DNA of 64,000 bases, taken from JAEUJM01 sp044221555. Lineage in GTDB: Bacteria > Actinomycetota > Acidimicrobiia > Acidimicrobiales > DATDAH01. Below the pieces are notes generated by a model. The model saw only the letters and a list, made by a program, of their open reading frames with translations, had not been told where the DNA came from and did no database searches. The position numbers were made by a program, and so were the translations under genes. The stretch covers positions 1-64,000 of the forward strand of contig JBGAOY010000017.1 in the NCBI GenBank assembly GCA_044221555.1, given 5' to 3'. The number at the start of each line of letters is the position of its first letter. Positions within the stretch are counted from its first letter, which is position 1. Of this stretch, positions 48,598 to 56,204 are shown in pieces.

Positions 48598-49832
48598 CCG
48601 ACCTGCACGCGGGGCCCGTCCCCGTCGACCTCTTCGACCCCGACACCTACATCGATGCCCCACCCCACGAGTACCTCGCGCACCTCCGGGCCACCCGGCC
48701 CGTGTTCCGCCAGGCGATGGCGGACGGGGGCTCGTGCTGGGCGGTGCTGCGCCACGCCGACGTGGTCCACGTGGCCCGCGAGCCGGTGCTGTTCTCGGCG
48801 TCGGCTGGTGGGGTCGTGGTCGAGGACCTCGACCCCGAGCAGCTGGCCATGATGCGCCACATGCTGCTGGCCATGGACCCACCGCCTCACGCCGACTACC
48901 GCAAGCCGCTGGCGCCCACGTTCGGTGCCCGGGTGATCGGCGCGCTGGAAGGCCAGGTGCGCGAGATCTGCCGGCGGATCATGGCCGACGCCGCCGTGGC
49001 GGGCGAGGTCGAGTTCGTCCACGACGTGTGCGGTCGGCTGCCCTCGCAGGTGGTGGGTGAGATCATGGGTCTCCCCGAGCGCGACTGGGACCAGATCCAG
49101 CGGTGGGCCGAGCAGCAGACCAGCAGCCAGGACCCCGACCTCGCCGGCGAGGACAGCGTCGACGAGAACCCCAGCATGGCGATGGCCATGTACTTCATCG
49201 CCTTCGGGGCGCAGCGTCGCTCCGAGCCGATCCGCGACGACCTCACGTCGCTCATCCTGGCCACCGAGTTCGGTCGCGACGACCGCCCGGCCGAGCCGAT
49301 GAGCGACATCGACTTCGGCAGCTTCTGCGTGCAGTTGGTCACCGCCGGCAACGACACCACCAAGACCATGTTGTCGTCGGGGCTGCTGGCGCTGTTGCAG
49401 CACCCCGACCAGCTGGCGGCGCTGCGGGCCGACCCGTCACTGATCCCCGGCGCGGTGGAGGAGATCCTCCGCTGGGCCAACCCGCTGCACTACTTCCGGC
49501 GCACGACCACGGCCGACACCGAGCTGTCCGGCGTGGCGATCGCCGCGGGCGAGAAGGTGGCGATGATGTACACGTCGGCCAACCGGGACGAAGCGGTGTT
49601 CTCCGATGCCCAGGCCTTCGACATCCGCCGCGACCCCAACCCCCATCTGTCGTTCGGCATCGGTGAGCACTACTGCCTGGGTGCCCACCTGGCCCGACTC
49701 GAGGGTCGTGTGTTCCTCGAGGAGCTGCTGGCCGCGTTCCCCACCATCGAGCAGACCGGCGAGGCCGTGCGGGTGCGCTCGAACCTGAACAACGCGCTCA
49801 AGCGCCTGCCGGTGCGCCTGTCGCCAGGCTGA
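48594..49832 (+). CDS. Cytochrome P450
   Basis: A 412-residue soluble haem monooxygenase. The I-helix oxygen motif is AGNDTT (251-256), the K-helix ExxR is E290-R293, and the haem loop is FGIGEHYCLGAHLAR with Cys361. The sequence looks like the actinobacterial CYP125/CYP142-type enzymes that oxidise steroid or fatty-acid chains, but this is inference from motif style. It needs a ferredoxin and reductase that are not in this window. GTG at 48594 has GGAGGAGG upstream and overlaps the stop of a small ORF by four bases. Confidence 0.9.
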   Translation: MTDLHAGPVPVDLFDPDTYIDAPPHEYLAHLRATRPVFRQAMADGGSCWAVLRHADVVHVAREPVLFSASAGGVVVEDLDPEQLAMMRHMLLAMDPPPHADYRKPLAPTFGARVIGALEGQVREICRRIMADAAVAGEVEFVHDVCGRLPSQVVGEIMGLPERDWDQIQRWAEQQTSSQDPDLAGEDSVDENPSMAMAMYFIAFGAQRRSEPIRDDLTSLILATEFGRDDRPAEPMSDIDFGSFCVQLVTAGNDTTKTMLSSGLLALLQHPDQLAALRADPSLIPGAVEEILRWANPLHYFRRTTTADTELSGVAIAAGEKVAMMYTSANRDEAVFSDAQAFDIRRDPNPHLSFGIGEHYCLGAHLARLEGRVFLEELLAAFPTIEQTGEAVRVRSNLNNALKRLPVRLSPG

Positions 49833-49899
49833 TCCCGCGCCCGGCCGGCTGCGGTCGGGCACGCGTGGCGAACGCCCGCCGCCCCGGTGGCCGACGGCG

Positions 49900-50670
49900 C
49901 TAGTGGGGGGCGAGGCCGCCGTCGACGAGCACGACCTGGCCGGTCACGAAGCTGCCGGCGTCGGAGACCAACATGAGCGCCGGCCCGATCAGCTCGTCGG
50001 GGTGGGCGGCCCGTCGCAGCAGGTTCGCCTCGGCCATGCGTCGCTGGGTGTCGGTGTCGTTGGCCCGGACCATGTCCGTGTCGACCGTCCCAGGAGCGAG
50101 GGCGTTGGCGCGGATGCCGAAGGGGGCGAACTCGGCGGCCATCGACCGGGTGTACGACAGGAGCGCAGCTTTGGCGCCGGCGTACATCGAGGTGTGGGCC
50201 GAGTAGAGGAACGCGCCCACCGAGATCACGTTCAGCACCGCGGCATGGTCGCTGGCCTTCAGGTGGAGGAGCGCCGCCTGCACGAGGAACACGGGGCCAC
50301 GGAGGTTGACGTCGTAGACCTTCTGCCAGGCCTCGGGCGTGATGTCGCCGATGGACTGGGCCAGCGCGGTGGCGGCGTTGTTCACCACGATGTCGATGCC
50401 GCCGAAGCGCTCGACGGTGCGGTCGACGAGCGCGTTCAGGTCGTCGAGGTCGCCGAGGTGGGTGGGGACGCCGAGGGCCTCGCCGCCCCCGGCCTGGAGG
50501 GCGGCTTCGGTCTCGGCGCAGGCGTCGGCCTTGCGGCTGGCCACCACCACGCTCGCGCCGGCCGCCGACAGCCCCTCGGCGATCGACCGGCCGATGCCCC
50601 GCGTGCCACCGGTGACGACGGCGACCCGTCCCGTGAGGTCGAAGAGGCGTTCGAGGGTGGCGCGGTCCAT
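49900..50670 (-). CDS. Short-chain dehydrogenase/reductase (FabG-like)
   Basis: A 256-residue classical SDR. Cofactor loop VVTGGTRGIGRSIAEG (about 18-33), NNAA near 97, catalytic Ser in VISVGAF, YAGAKAAL with Tyr and Lys near 163-167, and C-terminal FVTGQVVLVDGG. An Arg after the second strand (VVASRKAD) favours NADP(H). It is probably a 3-oxoacyl or alcohol dehydrogenase; a role beside the P450 is possible but not shown. The ATG lies 6 nt behind TAGGAC, and a CCCCCC/GGGGGG run in the same gap could serve as ribosome site. Confidence 0.85.
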   Translation of the reverse strand: MDRATLERLFDLTGRVAVVTGGTRGIGRSIAEGLSAAGASVVVASRKADACAETEAALQAGGGEALGVPTHLGDLDDLNALVDRTVERFGGIDIVVNNAATALAQSIGDITPEAWQKVYDVNLRGPVFLVQAALLHLKASDHAAVLNVISVGAFLYSAHTSMYAGAKAALLSYTRSMAAEFAPFGIRANALAPGTVDTDMVRANDTDTQRRMAEANLLRRAAHPDELIGPALMLVSDAGSFVTGQVVLVDGGLAPH

Positions 50671-50703
50671 CCCCCCGTCCTAGCAGGGCGCTCGTCGACC
50701 GGC

Positions 50704-50737
50704 TGTGACCGACCGGTTGTGACCAGGCTGTTGTGAC
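50704..50737. promoter_or_regulatory. Three TGTGAC direct repeats at 14-bp period
   Basis: TGTGAC begins at 50704, 50718 and 50732 in the divergent gap between the SDR gene and the CPVDH membrane protein gene. Evenly spaced direct repeats suggest a multimeric regulator site; the last copy overlaps a possible -35 (TTGTGA) 19 nt before TAGCGT. Confidence 0.45.
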
Positions 50738-50769
50738 AGGCGCCGCCGCAGGCCGTAGCGTTGAGGCCG

Positions 50770-51300
50770 ATGGACGACGTCGCCGCCGCCACGATCGATG
50801 CCTCCGACCTGGCCGGTGCGGCCCGCTGCCCGGTCGACCACGCGGCCCCGGCGCCCGAGCCGGCCCCCGCCGCGTCGCGGTGCCCGGTCGACCACGCCGC
50901 CATGGCGGCTGAGGCGCAGCGCCAGGCCACGCCCCGTTCCGCGGCCGACATGTTCATGCGGCGCCTGCTGCGCATCGACCCCAACGCCCCGAAGGTCAGC
51001 CTGGTCGATGCCCACAACGCCTTCTCGCGGTCCGTGCTGGTGTCGGCCATCCGGTGCACCGCCACCTACATCGTGCTGCCGCTGCTCGCTCCGATCGTCG
51101 GGCTCTCGGGCGCGGTCGGCCCGGTGGTGGGCATCCTGCTCAGCGTGGTGTCGGTCACCGCCATCACCATCTCGGCCCGCCGCTTCTTCGGCTCCGATCA
51201 CCCGTGGCGCTGGTTCCACGCCACCCTCGGCTCGGCCATCATCCTGCTGCTGTTCGTGTCGGCCGTGCTCGACCTGTTGAACCTGGCCAACATCATCTGA
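50770..51300 (+). CDS. Membrane protein with twin CPVDH motifs
   Basis: A 176-residue protein of unknown function. The soluble N-terminus has two copies of RCPVDHAA (about residues 19-26 and 37-44), separated by a Pro/Ala linker; Cys-Pro dipeptides followed by His resemble haem-regulatory motifs. Residues about 95-172 contain two or three hydrophobic helices (CTATYIVLPLLAPIVGL, VGILLSVVSVTAITI, IILLLFVSAVLDLL). The ATG is 8 nt behind TAGCGT (50756-50761), a leaderless arrangement. Haem binding is only a suggestion. Confidence 0.65.
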   Translation: MDDVAAATIDASDLAGAARCPVDHAAPAPEPAPAASRCPVDHAAMAAEAQRQATPRSAADMFMRRLLRIDPNAPKVSLVDAHNAFSRSVLVSAIRCTATYIVLPLLAPIVGLSGAVGPVVGILLSVVSVTAITISARRFFGSDHPWRWFHATLGSAIILLLFVSAVLDLLNLANII

Positions 51301-51369
51301 CCGCCGGCCCCAGGGGGTCGGTCGCTCCGACGGGGCGGGGGCGTGGGTGCCGTCCCGGGCCCGTCGGCC

Positions 51370-52302
51370 TCAGGGCTCGAGCACGACCTTGATGGCGCCG
51401 GCGGCACGGTCGGCGGCGACCCTGAACGCCTCGGGCGCCTCGTCGAGGCCGAAGCGGTGGGTCACGAGCGCCTGCGTCAGCTCGGGCCGCCTCGCGAGGA
51501 GCGCGGCGGCGACCTCGACCTCGCGGTGGCCGCCGTGGTGCCCGTAGGCCAGGCAGCCGACGACGTCGAGCTCCTTCAGCGACAACGCCATGGCGGCGAC
51601 GGTGAGCTCGTCCCAGTACGTGCCCAGGATCGCCACGGTGCCCCGCACCCGTGCCAGGTCGGCCGCCTGGGCGAACGCCGACGCCGTCCCGGCCGCTTCG
51701 ATCACCACGTCGTAGTGGCCCTCGGCCGGTCCACCGCCGACCGCCTCGACGGCGGCCGCCTGGTGGGCGTGGCGGGTGATCGAGCCGACCTCGCAGCCGG
51801 CGTCGGCCGCGGCGGCGACCGCCGCCACGCCCAGCGTCCCCCCGCCGATCACCGCGACCCGCATGCCCGGCTCGACCTTCGCCCGGGTGAGCGAGTGGAC
51901 GGCGCACGCGACCGGCTCGACCAGCCCGGCGTCGCGCACGTCGAGACCGGCGGGGAGCGGGACGAGGCACTCCGGGCCCACGACCAACTCGTCGGCCATG
52001 CCGCCGTCCACCGAGATGCCCACCGTCAGCGCGGTGTGGCACAGGTGGGTGTCGCCGGCCAGGCACCGGTCACAGGTGCCGCAGCGGCGTACCGGCTCGA
52101 CGGCCACGGGCGTCCCGTCGTCGAGCCACCCCGCCACCTCGTGGCCGAGGGTGACCGGCAACGCGCCCCAGGTGACCAGGTGCACGTCGGAACCGCAGAT
52201 CCCCGAGGCGGCCACCCGCACCCGCACGTCGTCGCCGGTGGGCTCGGGCCGGGCCACCTCGCTGACGACCACCCCGTCGGCCGTGCTGCGCACCGCTCGC
52301 AT
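51370..52302 (-). CDS. Zinc-binding alcohol dehydrogenase (MDR family)
   Basis: A 310-residue medium-chain dehydrogenase. Catalytic zinc site: SGICGSDVHLVTWG and LGHEVAGW; structural zinc site: RRCGTCDRCLAGDTHLC; nucleotide loop: VAVIGGGTLGVAAVA near 155. It is shorter than most sorbitol/threonine dehydrogenase relatives (about 340), because the coenzyme domain lacks some segments. Substrate unknown. The ATG at 52302 is preceded by GAGGGGGAT; the frame upstream is open but has no domain. The following 183-nt gap to the DUF1295 gene shows no clear feature. Confidence 0.82.
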   Translation of the reverse strand: MRAVRSTADGVVVSEVARPEPTGDDVRVRVAASGICGSDVHLVTWGALPVTLGHEVAGWLDDGTPVAVEPVRRCGTCDRCLAGDTHLCHTALTVGISVDGGMADELVVGPECLVPLPAGLDVRDAGLVEPVACAVHSLTRAKVEPGMRVAVIGGGTLGVAAVAAAADAGCEVGSITRHAHQAAAVEAVGGGPAEGHYDVVIEAAGTASAFAQAADLARVRGTVAILGTYWDELTVAAMALSLKELDVVGCLAYGHHGGHREVEVAAALLARRPELTQALVTHRFGLDEAPEAFRVAADRAAGAIKVVLEP

Positions 52303-52485
52303 GCGATCCCCCTCGTCTCGTGTCGGGCCAGGACTACCACGGTCCACCCTCGGCGGGACAACGGCCCCGGGCTCAGGTTCCCCGCTCTTGTTCGCTTCGC
52401 TCCTACGCCGTTCTGCCACGGAGGCGGCGGGCCGCTCGGGCCCCGCCTGGATTCCGTTCGGCCACGTAGGCGGCGTTCCTCGGGC

Positions 52486-53271
52486 TCAGGCCGCCTTCGG
52501 CGGTCCCGGGAAGAACGCGTTGGTGCGGCGCACGTAGTCGTCGTAGCCGGGGCGGCGCCGGCCGATGGTGCGCTCGAGCATGGGGACGCCCGACACCCGC
52601 ATCAGGAACACCGACATCACCAGCGGGCCGATGATCGACAGCACCCCCACGCCCGTGGCCGCGGCGACGAGCCAGATGCCCCACCACACGCAGAAGTCGC
52701 CGAAGTAGTTGGGGTGACGGGTGTAGCGCCAGAGCCCGCGGTCCATCACCCGCCCGGCGGTGGCGGGGTTGGCCTTGAAGCGGGCCAGCTGCCAGTCGCC
52801 CACCGATTCGAAGAACAGGCCGACGGCCCAGACCAGCACGCCGATCGCCTCCACCGGGCCGAGTGACGACGGTGACGTCGGCACCGAGCCCACCTGCACG
52901 GGCAGGCTGACCGTCCACATGACCACGGCCTGCAGGCCGAAGACCATCCAGAGGCTCTGCCACGCGAAGCGGTCCCCGGCCTTCCTGCGCATGGCCACGT
53001 AGCGGGGGTCCTCGCCGTGGCCGGCGTTGCGCCACAGCAGGTACAGCGCGAGGCGCGACCCCCAGACCGTGACCAGCACCGCCAGCAGCAGCCGCCGGGT
53101 CTCGAGGCCGTCGCCGACCGCGAACGACACCCACCCCACGAGCACGAAGCCGGCGCCCCAGACGATGTCGACGATGCTCGCGTCGCGCAGTGGAAGCGAC
53201 ACCACCCAGGTGCACACCATCAACACGGCGATGGCGGCGGCGCAGGCGGCGAACACGCTGAGGTAGTCCAC
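52486..53271 (-). CDS. DUF1295 (steroid 5-alpha-reductase-like) membrane protein
   Basis: A 261-residue polytopic protein. Hydrophobic helices occur along most of the chain, and the C-terminal block holds the DUF1295 signature: GRVMDRGLWRYTRHPNYFGD, FCVWWGIWLVA and the closing RRRPGYDDYVRRTNAFFP. Relatives include steroid 5-alpha reductases and isoprenylcysteine methyltransferase-type folds that use NADPH or SAM at the membrane; the reaction here is unknown. The GTG start is 6 nt behind TACCGT (53278-53283), again with no ribosome site, and it is divergent from the DyP gene. Confidence 0.85.
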   Translation of the reverse strand: MDYLSVFAACAAAIAVLMVCTWVVSLPLRDASIVDIVWGAGFVLVGWVSFAVGDGLETRRLLLAVLVTVWGSRLALYLLWRNAGHGEDPRYVAMRRKAGDRFAWQSLWMVFGLQAVVMWTVSLPVQVGSVPTSPSSLGPVEAIGVLVWAVGLFFESVGDWQLARFKANPATAGRVMDRGLWRYTRHPNYFGDFCVWWGIWLVAAATGVGVLSIIGPLVMSVFLMRVSGVPMLERTIGRRRPGYDDYVRRTNAFFPGPPKAA

Positions 53272-53314
53272 GAGGCCACGGTACGTCGGCGGCGCGGCCC
53301 GCTCCCTGCCCAGC

Positions 53315-53358
53315 TCTCACGGGATTCTCACGCGGGCCTCAGGTGGCCCTCAGGACGG
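53315..53358 (+). promoter_or_regulatory. Four 11-bp direct repeats upstream of the DyP peroxidase
   Basis: Units start at 53315, 53326, 53337 and 53348 (TCTCACGGGAT, TCTCACGCGGG, CCTCAGGTGGC, CCTCAGGACGG). The exact 11-bp period is one helix turn, as in OmpR/PhoP-type response regulator sites. The array ends 46 nt before the GTG of the peroxidase gene. Confidence 0.55.
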
Positions 53359-53404
53359 CGATCGCACCATCACCCCGTCCGAACCGCCGACGAGAGGACG
53401 ACCC

Positions 53405-55315
53405 GTGTCCCCGACCAGCCCGCATCGCCGCACCGCGCCGATGGACACCGCCACCGATCCCGGCCCACCCGCCTCCGGCGCCGATGCGGCTGCCCCGGCG
53501 CGCGGCATGAGCCGTCGGTCGCTCCTGAAGGCCGGGGGTGCCGGGGCCGCGTTGGGCGCGGTCACCCTGCCGCTGGGGCGGCTCCCCGCGGCGCTGGCGA
53601 CGAGCGCGGCGAGCGGCCAGGCCGACGACGAGGCGACCGACGCCGCCGACCCGTCGCTGGCGCTCGACAACATCCAGGGCAACATCATCGGTGGGTTCAA
53701 CAAGGACTACCAGCGCTTCGTGTTCTTCCGGATCGGCGCACGCCGGCGGGCTCGCCGCTGGCTGGCAGGGTTGGTGGACGACGTGGCCACGGCGGCCGAG
53801 GTGCTGGCCTTCAACGACCTGTTCCGCCGGAGCCGCGCCCGCCGGGGGACGGAGGCGTCCGCTCCCAGGGCCCGCTGGGTGAACGTGGCGTTCACCCACG
53901 CCGGGCTCGACGCACTCGGGGTGGTCGCCGACGACCTCGACCGCTTCCCGGACGCCTTCCGTGCGGGCATGGCGGCCCGTGCCTCCGTCATCGGCGACGT
54001 CGACGCCAGCGCGCCGGCGCGCTGGGTGGGCCCGTCCGATCGCGGCGAGGGGCTGCACGGCGTGGTGCTGCTCGCGGCCGACAGCGCCGGCGACCTGCGC
54101 GCGCTGGCCCGCGACCACCTCGCCCGCATGCGGGTCGCCGGCGTCGAGGTGGTCTTCGACCAGGAGGGGCGCACGCGGGCAGACGAGCCCGGCCACGAGC
54201 ACTTCGGGTTCAAGGACGGCATCTCGCAGCCAGGGATCCGCGGGGTGACGGCCCGACAGAACCCTGACGACGACGGCCAGGGCCTGCCCGGGCAGGATCT
54301 GCTGTGGCCGGGTGAGTTCGTGCTGGGCCAGGCCACGCAGGTCAGGGAGCCCGAGTCGGCGGACGAGCCCGAGAACGAGTCCCCGGGGCCGGTGTCGACA
54401 TCGGGCCCCGCCTGGACGGCCGACGGCTCCTACCTGGTGTTCCGCCGCCTCCGCCAGGACGTGCCCGGCTTCCGGCAGTTCGTGAGCGACGCGGCCGCGG
54501 CCCAGGGCCTCACCGAGGACCAGATGGGCGCGAAGTTCGTCGGCCGCTACAAGAGCGGCGCTCCGCTCGAACGCACCGAGGACCAGCCCGACGACCTCGA
54601 CACGACCGCGGCCGACCCCTCGATCGCCGATCCGTCGATCCTGGACGAGACCCGGGTGAACCACTTCGAGTTCGGCGACGACGTCGACGGCCTGGTGGTG
54701 CCCCGGGCGGCCCACATCCGCAAGGCCTACCCACGTGACGACACCACGCCCACCGGCACAGAGGCCGACACCCAGACCCATCGGCTGCTCCGCCGAGGCA
54801 TTCCCTACGGGCGCTCCTACCGGGCCGGCGCGCCGGTCGGCTCACCCGGCGCGGCGGCCGCCGACCGGGGGCTGCTGTTCCTCTGCTACCAGAGCGACAT
54901 CGAGCGCCAGTTCGAGTTCGTGCAGTCGCGCTGGGTGAACAACCCCGACGCACCCGGAGCCGGCGACGGGCACGATCCGGTCATCTCCCAGATGTCGGGC
55001 GATCGGACCTTCGCGCTCCCCGGAGGTCGTCCCGACCACGTCGCGCTGATGGAGCGCTTCGTCACCACCACCGGTGGCGGGTACTTCCTCCAGCCGTCGC
55101 TCGACGCGCTCCGCCGTCTGAGCGGCGCCGGACGGGGGACCGGCGCCGGGGACCCCGACAGCGGCGGTGGCGGTGACGCCGATGGGGGTGCCGATGACGA
55201 CGCGGACGGGGACGGGGGCGGTGGGCCCGGACGTCCGGCGGGTCAGGGAGGCAGAGGCGGCCGGGACGCCGGGCCGGGTGGTCGGGACGAGGGGCCGGGC
55301 GGCCGCCGGGTGTGA
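53405..55315 (+). CDS. Tat-exported DyP-type haem peroxidase with Gly/Asp-rich tail
   Basis: A 636-residue dye-decolorising peroxidase. A twin-arginine signal (SRRSLLKAGGAGAAL, R37-R38) exports it folded with haem. The DyP signature is GFKDG with distal Asp D271, and the proximal haem ligand is H437 in HIRKAYPR; the distal Arg lies near 463. The catalytic part ends around residue 575, after which a 60-residue tail of Gly, Asp and Arg follows, unlike ordinary DyPs. Exported DyPs oxidise dyes, lignin-like aromatics or porphyrins. The start is GTG with AGAGGA upstream, behind an 11-bp repeat array. Confidence 0.9.
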   Translation: MSPTSPHRRTAPMDTATDPGPPASGADAAAPARGMSRRSLLKAGGAGAALGAVTLPLGRLPAALATSAASGQADDEATDAADPSLALDNIQGNIIGGFNKDYQRFVFFRIGARRRARRWLAGLVDDVATAAEVLAFNDLFRRSRARRGTEASAPRARWVNVAFTHAGLDALGVVADDLDRFPDAFRAGMAARASVIGDVDASAPARWVGPSDRGEGLHGVVLLAADSAGDLRALARDHLARMRVAGVEVVFDQEGRTRADEPGHEHFGFKDGISQPGIRGVTARQNPDDDGQGLPGQDLLWPGEFVLGQATQVREPESADEPENESPGPVSTSGPAWTADGSYLVFRRLRQDVPGFRQFVSDAAAAQGLTEDQMGAKFVGRYKSGAPLERTEDQPDDLDTTAADPSIADPSILDETRVNHFEFGDDVDGLVVPRAAHIRKAYPRDDTTPTGTEADTQTHRLLRRGIPYGRSYRAGAPVGSPGAAAADRGLLFLCYQSDIERQFEFVQSRWVNNPDAPGAGDGHDPVISQMSGDRTFALPGGRPDHVALMERFVTTTGGGYFLQPSLDALRRLSGAGRGTGAGDPDSGGGGDADGGADDDADGDGGGGPGRPAGQGGRGGRDAGPGGRDEGPGGRRV

Positions 55316-55337
55316 CCTCGGCGCCGCGCCCGGGCCG

Positions 55338-56147
55338 CTACCCGGGGGCCAGGCGCCACCCTCCGGCGGCCCAATTGCCCCCGTCGACGTGCACGGTGGT
55401 CCCGGTGACGAACCGGGACTGGTCCGACGCGAGGAAGAGGGCCGCGGCGGCGACGTCGTCCGGGGTGCCGAAGTGGCCCAGCGGTGGCCTCACGGCGGGC
55501 TCGAAGCCCTCCCCGGCCGCGGCCGCGAGGACGGACTCGCGCAGGCCGTCCTCGCCGGCGGTGGGCACCGCGTCGGGGGCGATGGCGTTGACGCGGATCG
55601 CCCTGGGGGCCAGCTCGAGGGCGAGCGATCGAGTGAGGCTGGCCACCGCGGCCTTCATCGCGGCGTAGACCGCGAAGCCCGGCGCAGCCTGGTGGGCCTC
55701 GATCGAGGTGACGTTCACGATGGCGCCACCGTCGGCCATGAGGGGGACCGCACCGCGGATCAGCCCCGTGACCTGCCCGAAGTTCTCGGCCACCAGCGTG
55801 CCCTCGCCCTTCGGGGTGACGTCGAGAAAGGGCGCGTGGAAGCTGCCGCCGGCGTTGTTGACCAGCGCGTCGAGGCGGCCGGCCCGCTCGGCCACCGTGT
55901 GGAGGAGGTCGGCGACCGCCTCGGGGTCGCGCACGTCGAGCACCGCGGCCGTGACCGCCCGGTCGCCGGCGGCCGCGGCCAGCGCCGGGAGCGCGCCGTC
56001 GAGGGCATCGCCGTCGCGGTCGCAGACCACCACGTACGCCCCGAAGCGTGCGAAGGTCTCGGCGATGGCGAACCCGCAGCCGCGGGCGGCCCCGGTGACC
56101 AGCGCGACCCTGTCGGTGAGCAGGATCGACTCGGGGGCGAAGGCCAT
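55338..56147 (-). CDS. Short-chain dehydrogenase/reductase
   Basis: A 269-residue classical SDR. Cofactor loop VTGAARGCGFAIAETF (about 16-31), an Asp after strand 2 (VVVCDRDGD) that favours NAD, NNAGG near 96, and catalytic Ser/Tyr/Lys in NVTSIEAHQAAPGFAVYAAMK. The C-terminal FVTGTTVHVDGGNWAAGGWR is typical. Substrate unknown; it is divergent from the ChoD-like oxidase, which together would fit sterol or alcohol oxidation, by inference. The ATG is 6 nt behind TACCGT (56154-56159). Confidence 0.85.
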   Translation of the reverse strand: MAFAPESILLTDRVALVTGAARGCGFAIAETFARFGAYVVVCDRDGDALDGALPALAAAAGDRAVTAAVLDVRDPEAVADLLHTVAERAGRLDALVNNAGGSFHAPFLDVTPKGEGTLVAENFGQVTGLIRGAVPLMADGGAIVNVTSIEAHQAAPGFAVYAAMKAAVASLTRSLALELAPRAIRVNAIAPDAVPTAGEDGLRESVLAAAAGEGFEPAVRPPLGHFGTPDDVAAAALFLASDQSRFVTGTTVHVDGGNWAAGGWRLAPG

Positions 56148-56190
56148 CGCGGCACGGTAGTGGGGGGCGCTGGGTGCCGGGGTGCCGCGT

Positions 56191-56196
56191 TAACGT
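56191..56196 (+). promoter_or_regulatory. -10 hexamer TAACGT, leaderless start
   Basis: TAACGT ends 8 nt before the ATG at 56205 of the GMC oxidase; the divergent SDR gene has a matching TACCGT on the other strand. Confidence 0.5.
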
Positions 56197-56204
56197 CCGG
56201 GGCC

